DNA of 64,000 bases from positions 26,423,536 to 26,487,535 of the forward strand of contig NC_067198.1 of NCBI RefSeq assembly GCF_000699445.3, given 5' to 3'. The stretch is from Schistosoma haematobium (Eukaryota > Platyhelminthes > Trematoda > Strigeidida > Schistosomatidae). A model generated the notes under the pieces. It worked only from the letters and a program-made list of their open reading frames with translations, searched no databases and had not been told where the DNA came from. This document shows positions 38,032 to 52,800 of this stretch, in pieces (the stretch's first letter is position 1; each line of letters opens with the position of its first letter). The position numbers were made by a program, and so were the translations under genes.

Positions 38032-41000
38032 ACCACAAAGTGCCGGACAGAGGGGTTGGGAAGCCGAAATATATATGGCACGTTTTTAGACAATTATCAC
38101 ATTCATTAGTCGTGATTGTGGTAGAAAATTTGATGCCCAAAAACATTATTCAAAATCTCCCAAACACCAGCCTAAAAACATGAATGGGTTGCATCATACC
38201 CATCACGTACTAAATGGGAGACTATCAGATGGCGTGCACCTGCCCTGACAGAAATATATTATTATGTCCGATTATTACGGTGTAATTTTACAAAAGCAAG
38301 GACCAGAAACAAGTAGGAAAATGCCTTAAGGGCTGCACCTTAATCCTCGAATTTTCCAGTCTCAATACAGCTAATGGTATCCGAAGCGTTCCGCAGCGTA
38401 ATCGTTAAGTAGATATTTGAAACCATCGTCATTCATCTAAGCTACAAACGAATGAGAAACTTCATTGTCAAAGACCCTGAGTCCACAGTTGACTCATCAC
38501 ATTTCTGTTACAGTTGCTATCATGTCTTACATATCAACTGGAGTAATTGTTATCAGTTGATTGGTCTCAGAGACATTCCGGTTTATTCTTCTCGTTTCGT
38601 TTCGAACAACACTTAAAGTCGGACTCAGCTATCAGACAGCCTTATTCATGACCAATAAAGATAAGCAAAACAAGGATCAGTAATTGCTGTTTGTGACAAA
38701 TGAACATATCCTACCAGCCACTACGGTTCGACTAAATCAGCAATACTCTCTTGAGTGGAGGAAGTTTAGTCAAATAGCTGTGTTCTGGCGTTCTCGACTG
38801 AATTTTCATAGAAACCCTTTCGATATCTGGCACACTGACTCAGTGGAAGGTTAATGCAATTCATATTATATCGAGTATTGGTGGTAGGATATCTGATATA
38901 CAAACAGGGTCGGTTAATTTGTGACTTAATGGTAAAAGCAGTCCGACAAAATGAATATCCATCAATCTAAGGAAGGATAGATCTATCTTGCACCTTTTGA
39001 TAGCTGCACTATGAACTGGTAGTAAGAGCTCTGAACAAGTCCACTCTACTGATGCGTCGTATTGTGCACAGTAGGCCGAGCTAGGTTTTGAGACTTTACA
39101 GGAGGTTCATATGCTATCAAAACACTTATAACACCTGAACTTTATTGCAGTTGATCAATGTGGATTCCGATACTCGGTGGCTTTATTCTGCCGAAAGATA
39201 AAAGGATGGAAATTTTTGAGGAAAAACGATCAACAGAAATAAGTGGAAATGCTTATATTTAAATCTCACAATACAATCCTCGCAGCTTGTAGCGGAAAAA
39301 ACGCTAAAAATCCTCCAACATTTCACTGAACACAATCGTCATTTAGCTGGTTTTCACTCCTATATCCGGGTGTCTTCTAAACCACACATTGTGTTCTTCG
39401 GTCTTTCTTGTAGGTACTTTTGTTATTTGACGTTAGTTAAAGATTTTCCTTTTATCGTTTAACTAAATGTTATATGTTACCAGACCATTGAAAATAAGGT
39501 CATATTCGACTAAAATCGAGGTCACAGCGTGTATGGCTGTTAACCTCTGACTCTCTACCTTAAATCGGTTGTTGAAACGCTTACAGATAGATGTCTAGTC
39601 TCATCTTCATGGGAATATTTTTGTTGGTTCTCTGGTGCTTAACTGTTGCCTACTAACCATTTTCTGCTGTTAGCACGTTAGTTTGCGCGAGAGAATCCCT
39701 TGACATTATGGCACCGGCTGTACCGTTTGATGTATTTAGTACTTCTGATATGATTTAGCCTGATTTTCGAATAAGAACCGTGTTTTGACATAATTTATTA
39801 CGAGACAATCAAAAATGCTTCGTACGCTAAACAGAAGAACGTAGTCTGTCCCAATCGGATAAACTTTGGTTCGTTAATTCTGTGTTGAAACAGAATCTTG
39901 GTATTTCGATAGTCAGAAAACCTTTCAAACTATATGATGAGGACTTTTCATAAGGCATGTCAAGCAACCAAACTTGAATAGCTGACACAGATCGCTTGGT
40001 GATCCTTTTGAGTTTAAGAGTCCGACAGATTCAGTTTCAGAATGGATTATCATGGCATTCGTTCTGCTTAATATTTCTCACCGTGTAATGACTTTACAAA
40101 TGGACTGAAAATATTCGGCGGGTTAAGAACGGTTTTATTAAATATTAAACATTTCTCAATGTTTTGTATGCATTTGTTTCACTCAACTTTTGAATTTGTT
40201 TGTTTATGTCGCTGTAAGGATGAGAGATGCTTGGACTGTTTTCGTATCCATTCTCTTTTCTAGGGCTGGATAGTATGAAACGTAATAGTTTGAAATATAT
40301 GTCAAAGATAACTGAAAAAATCGTCAATCCAGAAATCGGTTTTAGAAGTAGATCCACTGGCTTTCTAAACTTTAAATCTCCAGCAGGTAATATTGAAGTG
40401 GAGTTCTATTAGACCATAATATCTTGCCTTCTGTTTTCTACCCGATCAGTTTGACCATTTGAAATATTACGACTAACTTACACAAACTAGTGTGAATTCC
40501 TTTGTAGATTTTGACCATAATCCACATGATGAGCCTACCTATAATTCTAAAATAATCGCCACTATTTCACCATTCGGGTAAGCCTAAAGGCATAAAAGCT
40601 TTACTTGCGTGATATTAAGTTGAATCTTCTAATCACAACTAACTACATATATTGTCCGCCTCGGTTAACTTCACATTTATTCGAATCAGCCTCCGTGTGA
40701 TATTACGTTCAAACAGTTACGCGGCATTTTCGAGCGTAAAATTTCTCTCCCATGTTATACTTTGTACCCGAAATTTCAGCCGATGCATGGGAATTAGAGA
40801 TTGTGTAAAGTGTGACTCATGAGCAGGGCATGACATTGCATAAATTGTATGTTGATTCCGTCAGCCGACCCTGGTTGTGTGTGAACTGGTTTTGTAACCA
40901 GTCTGTGTTAGTTCTCAGATTCCGAAAAAAGAAGGATGAGATAAATAAACACACAAATCTGAGATGTGGGTAGATGAGAAATCACAATTATTTACACGAG

Positions 41001-41489
41001 TGAATGCAAAATAACCAGTAAGAATACTGCCATGTAGCTATCAGTTCACGCAACGATTTGGGTAAACATATGACACAAATTTATGACATAACGTGTCTAG
41101 GTGAATAACATGTTCCAAGAAATCATTTTTGGGCGGGATGAACAATGTTATTCGGTGACTGTCATGTGTAGCTCACATTTGTTGACAATCAGGCTACACT
41201 CTACCTGCATTAAATTCTAAAATAAACTTTAACCAGGAATAGTAATATTTGAAAAAAACTAAGGAAATAACAGTAGAATTGGGTAACAATCAGGCCGACT
41301 TATCAATTTCGCCTAGTGTAGATCCGGAACATCGCAACCAATCAACAGAACAACTTTGCCATAATCTAGGCTATGTAAAATTGCGTCAAAAAGGTGCGGG
41401 CACCTGATTAGATTGTTCAATAACGATGTTGCCGGCTTATGTCCAGGTATACTCTCCAAGATGAAAGCCTCTCCACGAATGAAGTGTCC
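38032..41489. other. Unidentified intergenic sequence between inverted 52-bp repeats
   Basis: About 3.5 kb without a supported gene. An open frame at 40227-40412 (61 codons) overlaps another on the opposite strand and has no recognised motif. AT-rich, no simple repeats. Confidence 0.4.
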
Positions 41490-43440
41490 GGACAGAGATG
41501 AATTGTTCTAATAAATATTAACAATAATTACTGATTGATTTGGTTCAATTTTCCAGTGAATTCTAGCGTTTGACATCTCTTAAGGAGTAGAAGTTTTGTG
41601 TACAGTCCGTTCTGCTATGTTTTATCTCCAATTTCTTGGTGTTGCCCCTTAGTTTGTTATTGTGACAAAGCTTAAGTAGGTGTTTAAGGGGATGCCTAGA
41701 AGTGTTAAGGATGCTGTAAGCCATCAGGAGGTCACCTCTAAGACTCCTATACTCCAATGTGTAAAGGTTGGGTGATTGGAGGCGCTGTTCATAAGGTTTG
41801 AATTTGAGTCCTTGGACTAATTTCGTGGCTCACCGTTGGATACCCTCCAGTGTGTCCTTACCTTTTTGGAGTGAGGGATGAAATACTGTGCTTCCGTACT
41901 CTGAATGTGGACGAATAAAACTGTTGATTATTACATGGAAAGTTCTTCCGTCACATTGGTCCAAAATGCGCTTCAGTTTTACCAGTGCGAGATTTGCTCG
42001 ATAGTCATTTTTGTCACAGTTAGCTTAGGACTTTAAATAGTAGAGCACCAGGACTCCCAAATCTTTTTCGACTTGATATACTACTAGAGAAGAGTCTCCT
42101 AAGTTGTTACTGTGGTATGCGACATGTCGCAGATGGACTACTCTACACTTTGAAGTGTTAAAAGTAAGTCCGTTATCGTCCGCCCAACTTTGAAGTTGAG
42201 TCAGATTCGCCTGAAGTGCCTGTATGTCGTCTTGGTTGCGTATCTCCCTCCAAAGTTTCATATCATCAGCAAAAAGTAATAGGTCTGACGATACTTGTTG
42301 TGGAAGATCATTTATATAAATCAAGAAGAGAAGAGGTCCTAGTATTGAGCTCTGGGGGACCCTACTAGGACGTTCCACGGCCTGAGAGAAAGAGAAGTCA
42401 ACCCTGACCTTAAAATGCCGATTTTTCAGGTATGAAATGAGCCAATCAATTAGAAGTGGTCTGATACCCAATCGTTAGAGCTTATTGATAAGTCATATAT
42501 GGTTTACCCTATCGAATGCTTTAGAGAAATCAAGGTAGGTGATATCAATCTTCCCCTTGCGATCAAGGATGCTTGTCCATCTGTCCACTGCAGTCAGCAG
42601 GTTGGTTGTACAAGAGTAACCCTTCCTGAAAGCATGCTGTTGGAATGAGAAGAAATTTAAGGACAGTAAATAGTCATGTATACCATCGCATATCAGGGAC
42701 TACATGATTTTTGATGGTATAGAGAAAAGAGCTACCGGTCGGTAACTTGAAGGTTCGCTGCGTCGACCTCCTTTGAAAATTGGTGTTATGTGAGCCAGCT
42801 ACCAAATTTCCGGTAGTTTTTCTCGGCTTAGCGAGTGTGAGAATATCACGCTAAGTGGTGTTGCCAGGATTGAGGCTGCTTCCCTCAGTATAGCAAAATG
42901 AACCATATCTGGGCCAGGAGAAGTGTCTTTTCTTAGGTGCTGCAGTTTCCGGAACACCAAGTCAGCGCTCAGGTTCACTACGGAAAGTCCTATGCAGTTG
43001 CAGATGAAGCCGTCATCAGTATATTTGATATGGGTCGGTTGTAATGTCCGAGAGTATTGTTCGGCCAGAAGGTTAGCGTTGCCGCCGTCGTCGTTGGTCG
43101 GGCCATTGGGACCTAGCAGTTTGGAAACTCCAGTTTTGGCTTGACGAAGAGAGGCTGCACAACAGAATAAGGTTTTCGGGTTGTAGATAAATTTATCCAT
43201 AAGCTTTATCTGGTACTGAAGTCCGTCTTCTCTTATAGCCATCGTGCATATGTTCCTTATACGTTTGTATTGCATATACGCGCTGTTGTTGTCAGTTCGT
43301 TTGTATTCTGTCCAACAGTGCCTTTTGCGGCTTAGCAGGCTAAGAGTGCGATTCTTGATGATTTTTGGGTTACTTGTAGCTTTTGAGGGCCGTTTGAGGA
43401 AATGATTGCTTTGTAGCACATAAGAGCGTGTGCATTAGGA
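41490..43440 (-). mobile_element. CR1-clade (SR1-like) non-LTR retrotransposon, 5'-truncated
   Basis: On the minus strand an RT is readable in three main frames. The linker and fingers are at 43419-42799 (GPNGPTNDDGGNANLLAEQYS, LRKDTSPGPDMVHFAILREAA, LPEIW). The palm is at 42471-42025 (SILGPLLFLIYINDLPQQV, FADDMKLWR, FNTSKCRVVHL). A C-terminal block is at 41757-41563 (MEYRSLRGDLLMAYSIL, TKKLEIKHSRTD). FADD is the catalytic box. Frameshifts separate the blocks, so it is inactive. No endonuclease domain is left. A 3' UTR follows from 41562 downward. Confidence 0.88.
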
Positions 43441-43860
43441 AGTCCCAATGAGCATCCACATCAAGTTGAGGGTGAACATCTCAATCATTCAACATTATTT
43501 TATCCTGTAGCGCCAAACGACTCCTTAAATCCCAATTACGCGAGTATCGCACCCCTCTATAGTAAAAGAATTTTTCTTGCAATCCAGTAACAGATCACGA
43601 GAGATCGGCCACCTGCCGTTTCAATCCAGCAAAGCTCGGAAGTTTGATAATACCTTGCGAAAACTCTTTTACTTCTTCTTATTTCCACATAGGATGGCTC
43701 TAACCTGGAGAAATCAGTGGATCTTTACCAATAAAACCTTAAGGTAGTTACACAAAAGCCATTGTTTCATCGACAGCCATTTGGAGTAAACTACAAAGTT
43801 TGAAAGTTGGAACCATTTGAACCATTTGGAAGGCGGATGGAATGAACTTGGCGCTTCTCG

Positions 43861-46800
43861 ATGTGTAGTAAAGTTGACAATTGCTCCTCAAAATTGGAAA
43901 GCATTGATGGTGAACTGTCAAAGATAGAAGAAAAATTATCAAACTTTGACGAATGCAGAAAGAGAACGTTTAGTTTACTAGAATTACAATTAGAATCCCT
44001 TCAGTCTGTACTTCAAAATGGCAAGTCATATTCTACAATGTTTACAAGATATAATAAATCGAATTTTTGTCTGCCTGAAAATCCAGTGCACTTTTTGTCT
44101 TTTTTGTTCGTGTTTTCACTCAGTTTGCTAGCCTAGTTTGCGTGATCAGAACCTTATTCCTCGAAATTAAGAAAATTGATAAAATAAAGAGTATTAGTTG
44201 AAAGTAAGGTCTACATAAATGAAGTGCCATTGTGAAAATAATGGAGAATTTCCTTCGTCAGTTTGTCACTTGTTTATTAAATTGTCATGCAATTTCCCAG
44301 CCTCCAATTGCCGTGTTTCGGTCGAAGGTGGAGTCTGCTCTCACATGGCCACACGTGTACAACCTCTTGCAGGGAAGTCCTACACACTGCCTTCTCGCGG
44401 CATTATTCTTGTTTACGAAATTGAATGGACGGGAAGCGGATGTCCGGAGTTTTGACCAATTTGGTGGACACAGAGGGTCCACATAGGGGAGTTGGAAAAC
44501 CCTGATTCTAAACCAATGGTACACATAGGCTCCAGTATCCTAAAGGAACAAATGGCATTTAAACCAATCGTTGGACACCGGCTACCATAGGACTGCATCT
44601 CTTGCGTTGCTCCACTGCTCTGTGGATTAGACCTTAAAGTCAAAGGCTCCGGGTGTGGCCTCCTATAAAAACCACCTGCTTTGGCATAGGCAACCGGCTA
44701 GTATCATAGCCTTTACACAAATCAAGTGACTTGTGTGGCGCATATGTACTCGGTGCCTTTTCGTATCAATATTTATTTGTTCAAATAGATAAAATGATAA
44801 GTATGGCAGGCAATATACTGTTTTTGGTTTACAATCCTCAGTTTCCAATGAATTTTATTCAGTATAAAATTAAAGTTCGTTGAATAATTATTACATTGGC
44901 AGTCATATCCTCCTCTGCAGATCGTGAGAGGAGTCCATCAGCAAGTCAATCCACGAGCATACCTCACCGATCTAAACGACTAGAAATAGTAAACGTAGCG
45001 ACATTGTCGAGTCTGCCACGTCAGACAATGTCGCTTTCTATGTTTAAAGTTGGTGTTTGCCAGAAATAGTTATCTGAACATAGTTGTAAAAGGCCCGCCA
45101 TTGTCTGTTCGCTGAGCCGCAACACGTAAGATCCTTCAAGTGCCTTTCACTTTGTTTAAGTCAACCTGCCTAAGCATAAAAATAACCTCCCACTACTATT
45201 ATTACACTAGGACGACTAGCTTTTTGGAAGATGTTGGAAGGCTTCTTACGAAATTCATTTTTAATTTCATCCAAGTTGCAATCATTGGGAGAGGGGAGGC
45301 AAAACAACTAAAGGGCAACGACATATGTCCCGATCTCTTCCAGTTCTCATTGTTCTGTTTAGTCGAGCAACATATAAATGTCTATTGGAATCTTGTCTAA
45401 CAGGGCCTATTGTGCTTTCAAAATTGATCCCTTATCGATACCTTCAAGGTTACAAGAAGCAACAGTGGGATCTTCTGGTATAATAAGGGTAAATCGCTCC
45501 GGTTCTTTATACTTACACGTTGAGGTCAAGTGAGTGACTGTGCATGAACTCTGTATGCGCTTTTCGGAGATGCAGTATACATCAATGGTGTGAGACTTTA
45601 GAATCATAGTAGAGAAGCCTTTTGTCCTATCTGACACAAGGTTCGAACTTTAAAAACTCCAACGCGTAGTTTAGAGCATGGTTTCAGGAGACCAGCTATA
45701 ATACTTCGTGAAATCAAATCATTGGCACCGGTGGCTCACAGCAACAAAAATATATGAGGAGGGTAAGTCGTGGGAATGGGAGAATAATTAGTAGGTAAAC
45801 AAGGGATTGGATCGTCAACAAGGTGATCTCACAGGCTGGTAGAGGTATGAGGGCGGTCGCCACTTCCGAGTTACTCACACCGTGGAAGGATTCCTTGTGA
45901 ACTTCCGCAAAGGAGCTGAATTAGTGATGGTGTTAGCAACATGGAAGCGTGACCACAAAGTCCAGTGAATAACTGCTTGAGGCCGGTCACGCGTGTTCTT
46001 TTTACGGTGTTTAATGTGTTAGCTCTTCACTTCAAAAGGTCTTACTACCTGTGACAAGTCCATGGGTTAAAATGAGGTGTGGCATTTTAAGGTCAATATT
46101 TCTTAACTCTCGTTGTGAAAAGGCAGAATCGCTGCGGATGCTGGTTGCTCGAGGGGAAAATCTTGCTGTTACCATATTCCTCTGCAGTCAGCACCACGAC
46201 TTCGCCCTCAGACTTTTAGTTGCTGATTTTAGTTTCATGGTCCTTCGACCTACCTACCTGGTATAATAGGACCTAAATAAACATGTTCCAGCCATTATAA
46301 CTCGGTCGAGTCATCACAATAGGCAAGCTCAACCACCACGTCAAGGTAGCAATTGAGATCGTGTGCAGTAATGTCTTTCCGGATTATATGTCATAACTTC
46401 GGGGCTATACGTGTGTTTCATTCTATAAGGATACATTTAAACTATGTAAGTAACTTATCTATCTTTACATATTAAATGTAGCTGATAGTGATACGGATAT
46501 CAAGCAACACACCAGTTTATTTGTATCAACTGTAAAGTCGAAATTGTCAGATTACATAAAAGCTCACCGTGATATTCACCTTCCCATTTCGAAATTCGGA
46601 AAACTTGTGGACAAGGTAAACGTCTTTTCGGATATTACATTTTTCCAGAGTTTTGTTGACGAACTTTCTCATCTTACTACCTATTTTACAAATCATGAGA
46701 AGAAAGAATCTAAAACCACCAAATCTATAATAAAACCTGTATTAAAAACATCATCGCTATACAAAGATTCTCTGTCATCCAAATCTCCAGATGATCTCTT

Positions 46801-49800
46801 ACGGTTAGTTATCATCGAACACTTACTTCGTGAAGGCCACGAATCTCTGGCCGTTGACCTAATGGATGTAAGTTTTAGCGACATAACTTACCGATATATT
46901 AGTCATTTATGTAATTATTTATTTAAAACACTTGCACAACTAGGCACCAAAACGAAAAAAGCACCACACAGGTAAGAAAATGAAATTCTAAGGAGATGAA
47001 AAGAGTGCAGTCAAAGCAGACGAATGAATAAAAATAAATGAATGGGGAAGTCTTTTCAGTTAAAATGCGACCGAAAAAATTCTTTCATGTAAGGGGTTCC
47101 TTTTCTAAGAAAGATGTAAGAAAACTACGTCAGGGTCATCATCAGCTTCTCTGATCTGCTTGGTAACGTCTAAAACTGCAACCCCGACGAGGGAGTTCTG
47201 ATGAACTGACAGATTTAGTTCGTACCATGACGCCATGTGGTAAATTGATAGCTTTCTTCCACTATCCCAGCGTCGGCGAATCATTTACGGTTAAGGAGTC
47301 ACTTGGATGATCCCCATGACACTCCCAAGCTACCAGAGCTTGTGCTTCAAGATGGTAATACTGATTAGGTTTCCGTCATTGCTTCCGAACATACGTTGTA
47401 AAACCTCGGTTTTATTAACAGTTTTCAGTGGATATCAGCAGTCTTTTGAGACAGTGATAGTCAAACACAACTTGTCACCACCAAGAGCAAGTGTAGACAT
47501 AGACTCCTGTCGTCGTTTAAAAGTACTTTGTATTTAGGGGATGCAAAGTGCATCCCATACCCATGGATATTAATTATCAACTGATTAAGTGCAAATCTCA
47601 TGACCTCACTATCATTTCATAGTAAGAAAATACCATACGCATATTCGAGACCTGAGAGATTTTCTCCAGACAACAGATCCACACCACCACTACGTATTTC
47701 CACCTGGGCTGTTTCCAGTGTCATCTATGGCAAAGTTGAGAAGGAATTATGAGATCGGGAAATCCTGGCTAACTCCACAACCAAAATAGCAAAAGGAAAG
47801 TAATAGTTGTATGCCCTCACTCTACCTAAGATGTTTGTTTACACAGCTTTCAAGATGTTGATTAACACCCTTCTTCGACAGACACTCTTAGAGAACAATC
47901 CTTTCCAACAAATCGAAGGCGGCCCTCATATCAAGAAACAACAATGGTTAATCCCCAATAAATCTGTCAGCGTTTTAACGTTTGGTTGAGTGTGAAGATA
48001 TCATAAATATTGAGTTGATAGATCCTTGTAAACTCACCCCAAATGGCCCAGAACACTAAGGATCGTAGGCAACTCAAACATAGACTTATAAAACTAGTCC
48101 CCATCACCTTCGTTATCATTATTAGTATATCCATAGCCCTAGGTGACATTCATTTTAGCCCTTTCCTTCTTTGTTTCGGAGGGTGCTTTAATGACCCTTG
48201 AGACGTGCATATTTCATCCTATAAGTGCTTTTGTTGCTTCTTTGGTTATCATCAATATAACTCCTTGTATGTGGACTGTTTTCTCCTTCACGACCAGAAT
48301 ACAACAACAGCTCTCCTGAAGTTCTTGTGTTATGCTCAGCTTGTGTCCAATGCGTTTTATTTATCCCAAGTAGAGCTATGTTGTCTCTTCCCATTTTTCT
48401 GGCTATTTGAAGGACCTCCCAGTCTTCCGTGTCGTTTAGGAATTCTATTCCCTATGTTTATCATTGTCCTGGTTACGAGAAGAGGTTACAACCTTGTGGA
48501 TTCCGAAAAATTCCTGTTTTAACATGATACATCATGATTTTTGTATATGAAGACCTTTCGACTCGTAGACCAGAGTTTGGTAGGTTAAATTGGCTTTCTC
48601 TGGTTAGCGTTATTATAACGAGGTTTTTTTATGAGGTGCTATTTTCAACCCTAACCCAATTCTCCCTTTCTACTCAGGCTTGAGACCAGCAGTAGCCCTA
48701 AAGGAGTTCAGTCGTAGTTAAATTAATTGACATGGGGAGTTTATAAACATTCGTAGTTGCGATAACTGGAACATGTAATGTGTATCATAGATCTTTACTT
48801 ACTCTCAGTCGAAATATCTGTTTGGAGGGGAGTATTCGAAATACCCTTAGATATTGATAAATCAAAATGTAGCACTTACAGATTAGTCTTATTTATTTTA
48901 GGCAATTAATATTGATTTATTTTGTCATCGGATTGTTAAAAATCAGTAGTCTATGACTTCAGATGAAATACCTTAGAATCAGTCGCATGGCTCAATGTAG
49001 TCAGTATTTTCATATGGATTTTCCCCTGATTGTATTCATTGTATTATGCCTCTCCGTGGGAATCTTTAGTAAAAGGCAAAAGATCTATCCGTAAATGAGG
49101 ATGCACCAAAGTAATGTATGGATATGGATTTTCTCTTGATTGTCCTTATATGTTTGTTTATTTAAGAACCTTTTAAGTCCAGGTAATTTTTATCTTATGA
49201 TGTTGCAAGGTGTTGCCACAGCTGATTCACTGTTACGAATTTTACATTACCAAATTACTGTTTGTAAATAAACAAATTTATGACTTCGTTTTTCTTTTTT
49301 GTCCTTTATTTAACAAACTAATATTTTCATTTTAACTTATTTCGAATGTTACAGAATTTCGGTTTTACTCAGGAAGATATAGGATTAGAAAAGTTTAAGG
49401 AGCTAAGTGATCTGGTTTCATCTACACAACGAGGAGAGCTAGATCCAGCGAGAAAGTAATAATAGTTTGCGTGATCATTTTCATATAAGTAATCATTTAC
49501 TTTATCTCCAGTTTATATCTGCTTTTCATTCCATTTGGATTTTCGAACACAACCCTACTATAAGTTAAGTCTGAACAAAGTATCAGACTCTTTTGCAAAA
49601 CCAAAACAATGGTACTCAGCATTTCAAAGACCCATTTGGTAGCATATAACTTTCCAGTCATATGTTTTACTTCGCTACATTAATGCTTTTTAAACAAAGA
49701 ATATGGTGAAAATACACTTCACTGTTTAAAAATTAATTGACATGCTTTCAAAATTGAAGATCGTAAAGAATATTCTCAGCTTTAGTTCTCATGAGTTGTC

Positions 49801-52800
49801 TATCAACTTATATTAAAAGATATATCAGTATATTATAAATGTGTTTTTTGTTCACCTCAATACTGAGACAACTTTGCCTCATCAATAAAGATTACTGGCC
49901 AACGATAACAGTACAGTTTCATCATCTTTCGTGGTGATAGCCAATAATTATATTGATTTTGACCTTGTTAATCGTCTAATAATTAAATCCAAGGCACAAA
50001 CCTCACGTCGCCTAACTACCATGATAAGCCAAAGCTATTTGCTCTTCGTGTATCTGAAAAGTCAACCGGAATTTCTCGTGACCTTGTCGGTGATGATATA
50101 ACACTGAGTTTGAAAACAAATTTTAAAAAAATATGTGGCTATTTTTGTTTTCTAGATTAACAAGCAGGTAACAGTGGTTGTCTCCTGAAATTACCTTCAC
50201 ATAACCGCTTATTCCTAGCAAACATAAACGTCAAACAGAAAAAGAGGTATTGTTTAGTCTGCCGGCCCCCGACGTCTACACAACGGTGGACATAAACAAA
50301 GCATACTTCCATCACTCACTGCTTGAGATACTTGGTAACAGACTACCACACCTTGTTAAGTAGCACATGCTTGGACTGTGATCATGCTGTACCAATAGGA
50401 GTACGCGTTTGTCCACGTCTTACTGGGCACAGAAGAGCTGCAACAGGCAGACCGGTTAAGTCTTAATTCAAAGTGGGAAGGTCAAGAGTCCATTTAGGGG
50501 AGAATCAATTCAGCACTCAGTCGATCATGGAGAAGAACATTCTGACAAAGTGAAGTTTGATATGATATCCAAACTGCTGCAAATGCATCAGTGATATTGG
50601 TCACTGACTTAAATGAAAAGGTTAAGAAGCACCAGTGGACTTCGATGCCATCTACTGAATTGATAGCTGTTACAAAACTCATCTTGACAAACTGGCAGAA
50701 CGATGAGGATGACAATTGAAATACAGACTAATAGGAAGTTCGAACAATGATTGTGAGCGATGGTGATCAGCAGTAGCAAAATATGTGGGAAAAACTGACT
50801 GTGGGTAACACTAGACAACTGTTACGACTCTTAGAGAAAACAAGTATGTAGGAGTGGGGTGTTAGTGAGAATATTTAAGAAGCACACGGAACAGTTATTC
50901 ATTCTTAATCCTGAAGATTGGAACGATGGGTAGAACGGTTTAAAGGATGATTCAGCTGTGTTGTAGCAATCTTCCGATTACGTATTATTATCAAACAACC
51001 TGAATTGGAAATCATGAGAATTCCCCTGATTCTTGGTGAAATGGGAAAAGACATATCAAAGATAAAGCGGGGAAGGGTAGCAAGATTTGGTCATTTGAAT
51101 CCAGAGGTCTTTTTGAATGATGTTTTAGAGTCGTACTTAAATTGACTGAAATACTAACCAGATTGTGACAACTGAACGTAAACTGGTCCTTTGAAGGTTG
51201 CTTACCTTGAAACTGTTGGCTGAGTCTGAGCTTAAAGCATATATGTAGGTTACTAGTATTTAATCATGGAATCCTTCTAAGCATCGATCGTATATGCTGG
51301 GACCACCGAGTGATAAATGTTGAGGTTAAGCACATGTTACTTAGTAAGGATACATAATCGGTTGATTAAGTATCAAATATTCATCGACTAGGCTGGTTTG
51401 GACATAGATTACGTATGCCTAACCACGGCCTACCTCGACGGGAGATGTTAGCTGGTGCAGAAGTAGGTTAAGAAGAATATAGAGGTGACCGAAATAAAGC
51501 GTAGCACCAGTCCACGAACTCGTCGACTGTTCATTTTAAACGTGTTGGACGATATGGACTACCATGTTGGGGTACATGCGGCAAACCCAATCAGCGGTTG
51601 GCGACATTGGGTGACATCGCTCAGAATTGGTCACAGTGACACATATGTACTCTAGATATTGAGTTCCTATAATCCTCCACACATACTTTTTCACTCCTTG
51701 TTTTTCGAACCACACTTTTAATGCTTAGTTATTCTCATTGCTATAACAATATTCTAACTCATTTTCTCATTCATCTGCTGCATCAAGTTTTGTGCTCTAT
51801 GTTGTTAGTGAACAAAGTGACACAATAAAGCCATGATGTACAAATAAAAATCACAATTTTTATTTGCTTTTCGTTTAATCATAAAAAATTAGATAATCTG
51901 CCCCTATCTACAAAAGTTAATATTCCAGTAAACAAAAGTCTTGTATTCACTTTATTTTGTCAATAAACATTTGATTCGATAATTTTTGAATTAAACCTTT
52001 TGGTCTATTTATTTTGGTTAATAAATGTTTGGACGCTATTCTTATGGTTAAGGTTAGTTAGATTTTCCCCCTCCTTTCAAGTTGAGATTTTGCCAATTAA
52101 TGCCAAACTTATGCATTTTGCAGGCACACATTTTACTCCTGACATGCAATTACAGGACAATCTACATGACTGTTCCAGAAATCATTTAACCAACATGTTG
52201 AATGTATAAGTAGGTTCGCACAACAAAGTGTTGCTTCATTCAACAATACTTTGTATATCCATTTTTCATAAATGCTGACGAGCCACACACATTTCGAAAA
52301 CGTAAACCTATTTTACTCTCTATCCATGATATACATACTTACATTTTATATAAGCATCGTATAAAAGTTTTGCAACATAAATTATTAACGAGTTGATTAT
52401 CTTATTTTACAGATGGCTATCAAATAATCGAGAGGAACTTGGAGATAAGGCAAAGCAGTTAGAATATTGTCTAGCCAAACTTGATTTTTTGTCTACAATA
52501 CAAAAAGAACCTGTGGATCCAGCTGCTGTGATTCAAAGTGCTCGTCAGCTGGTTCCTTTTGCATCTGATTACTCTTCAGGTATTTAGAAAGTTTGTCATT
52601 GTCATATGAGTTTTTTATTTCATCGAAGTATTAATTTAGATAAAAAAGAATTGTCGTCGATCACATTATGTATCTCCCTATACTTCATCAGATTATCTTA
52701 TTGTTTTGATCATTTGTCTCTTTCTGATAACAAGTTGATCATTAGAGTAGAAAGTCAATTTTATTACCCAGTAGTATTGGCAATTTATTTAATACTCATA

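Noticed and set aside
40227..40412. 61-codon open frame on the + strand
   Set aside because: An open frame of similar size overlaps it on the other strand, and there is no motif, splice context or homology to support it.
37980..41541. DNA transposon with 52-bp terminal inverted repeats
   Set aside because: The right repeat is part of a CR1 3' UTR, no transposase is visible between the repeats, and no target duplication was seen.
44998..45034. 11-bp inverted repeat as a transcription terminator or regulatory hairpin
   Set aside because: It lies inside a decayed RTE endonuclease region and has no sign of function; terminator hairpins of this kind are not expected in a eukaryote.
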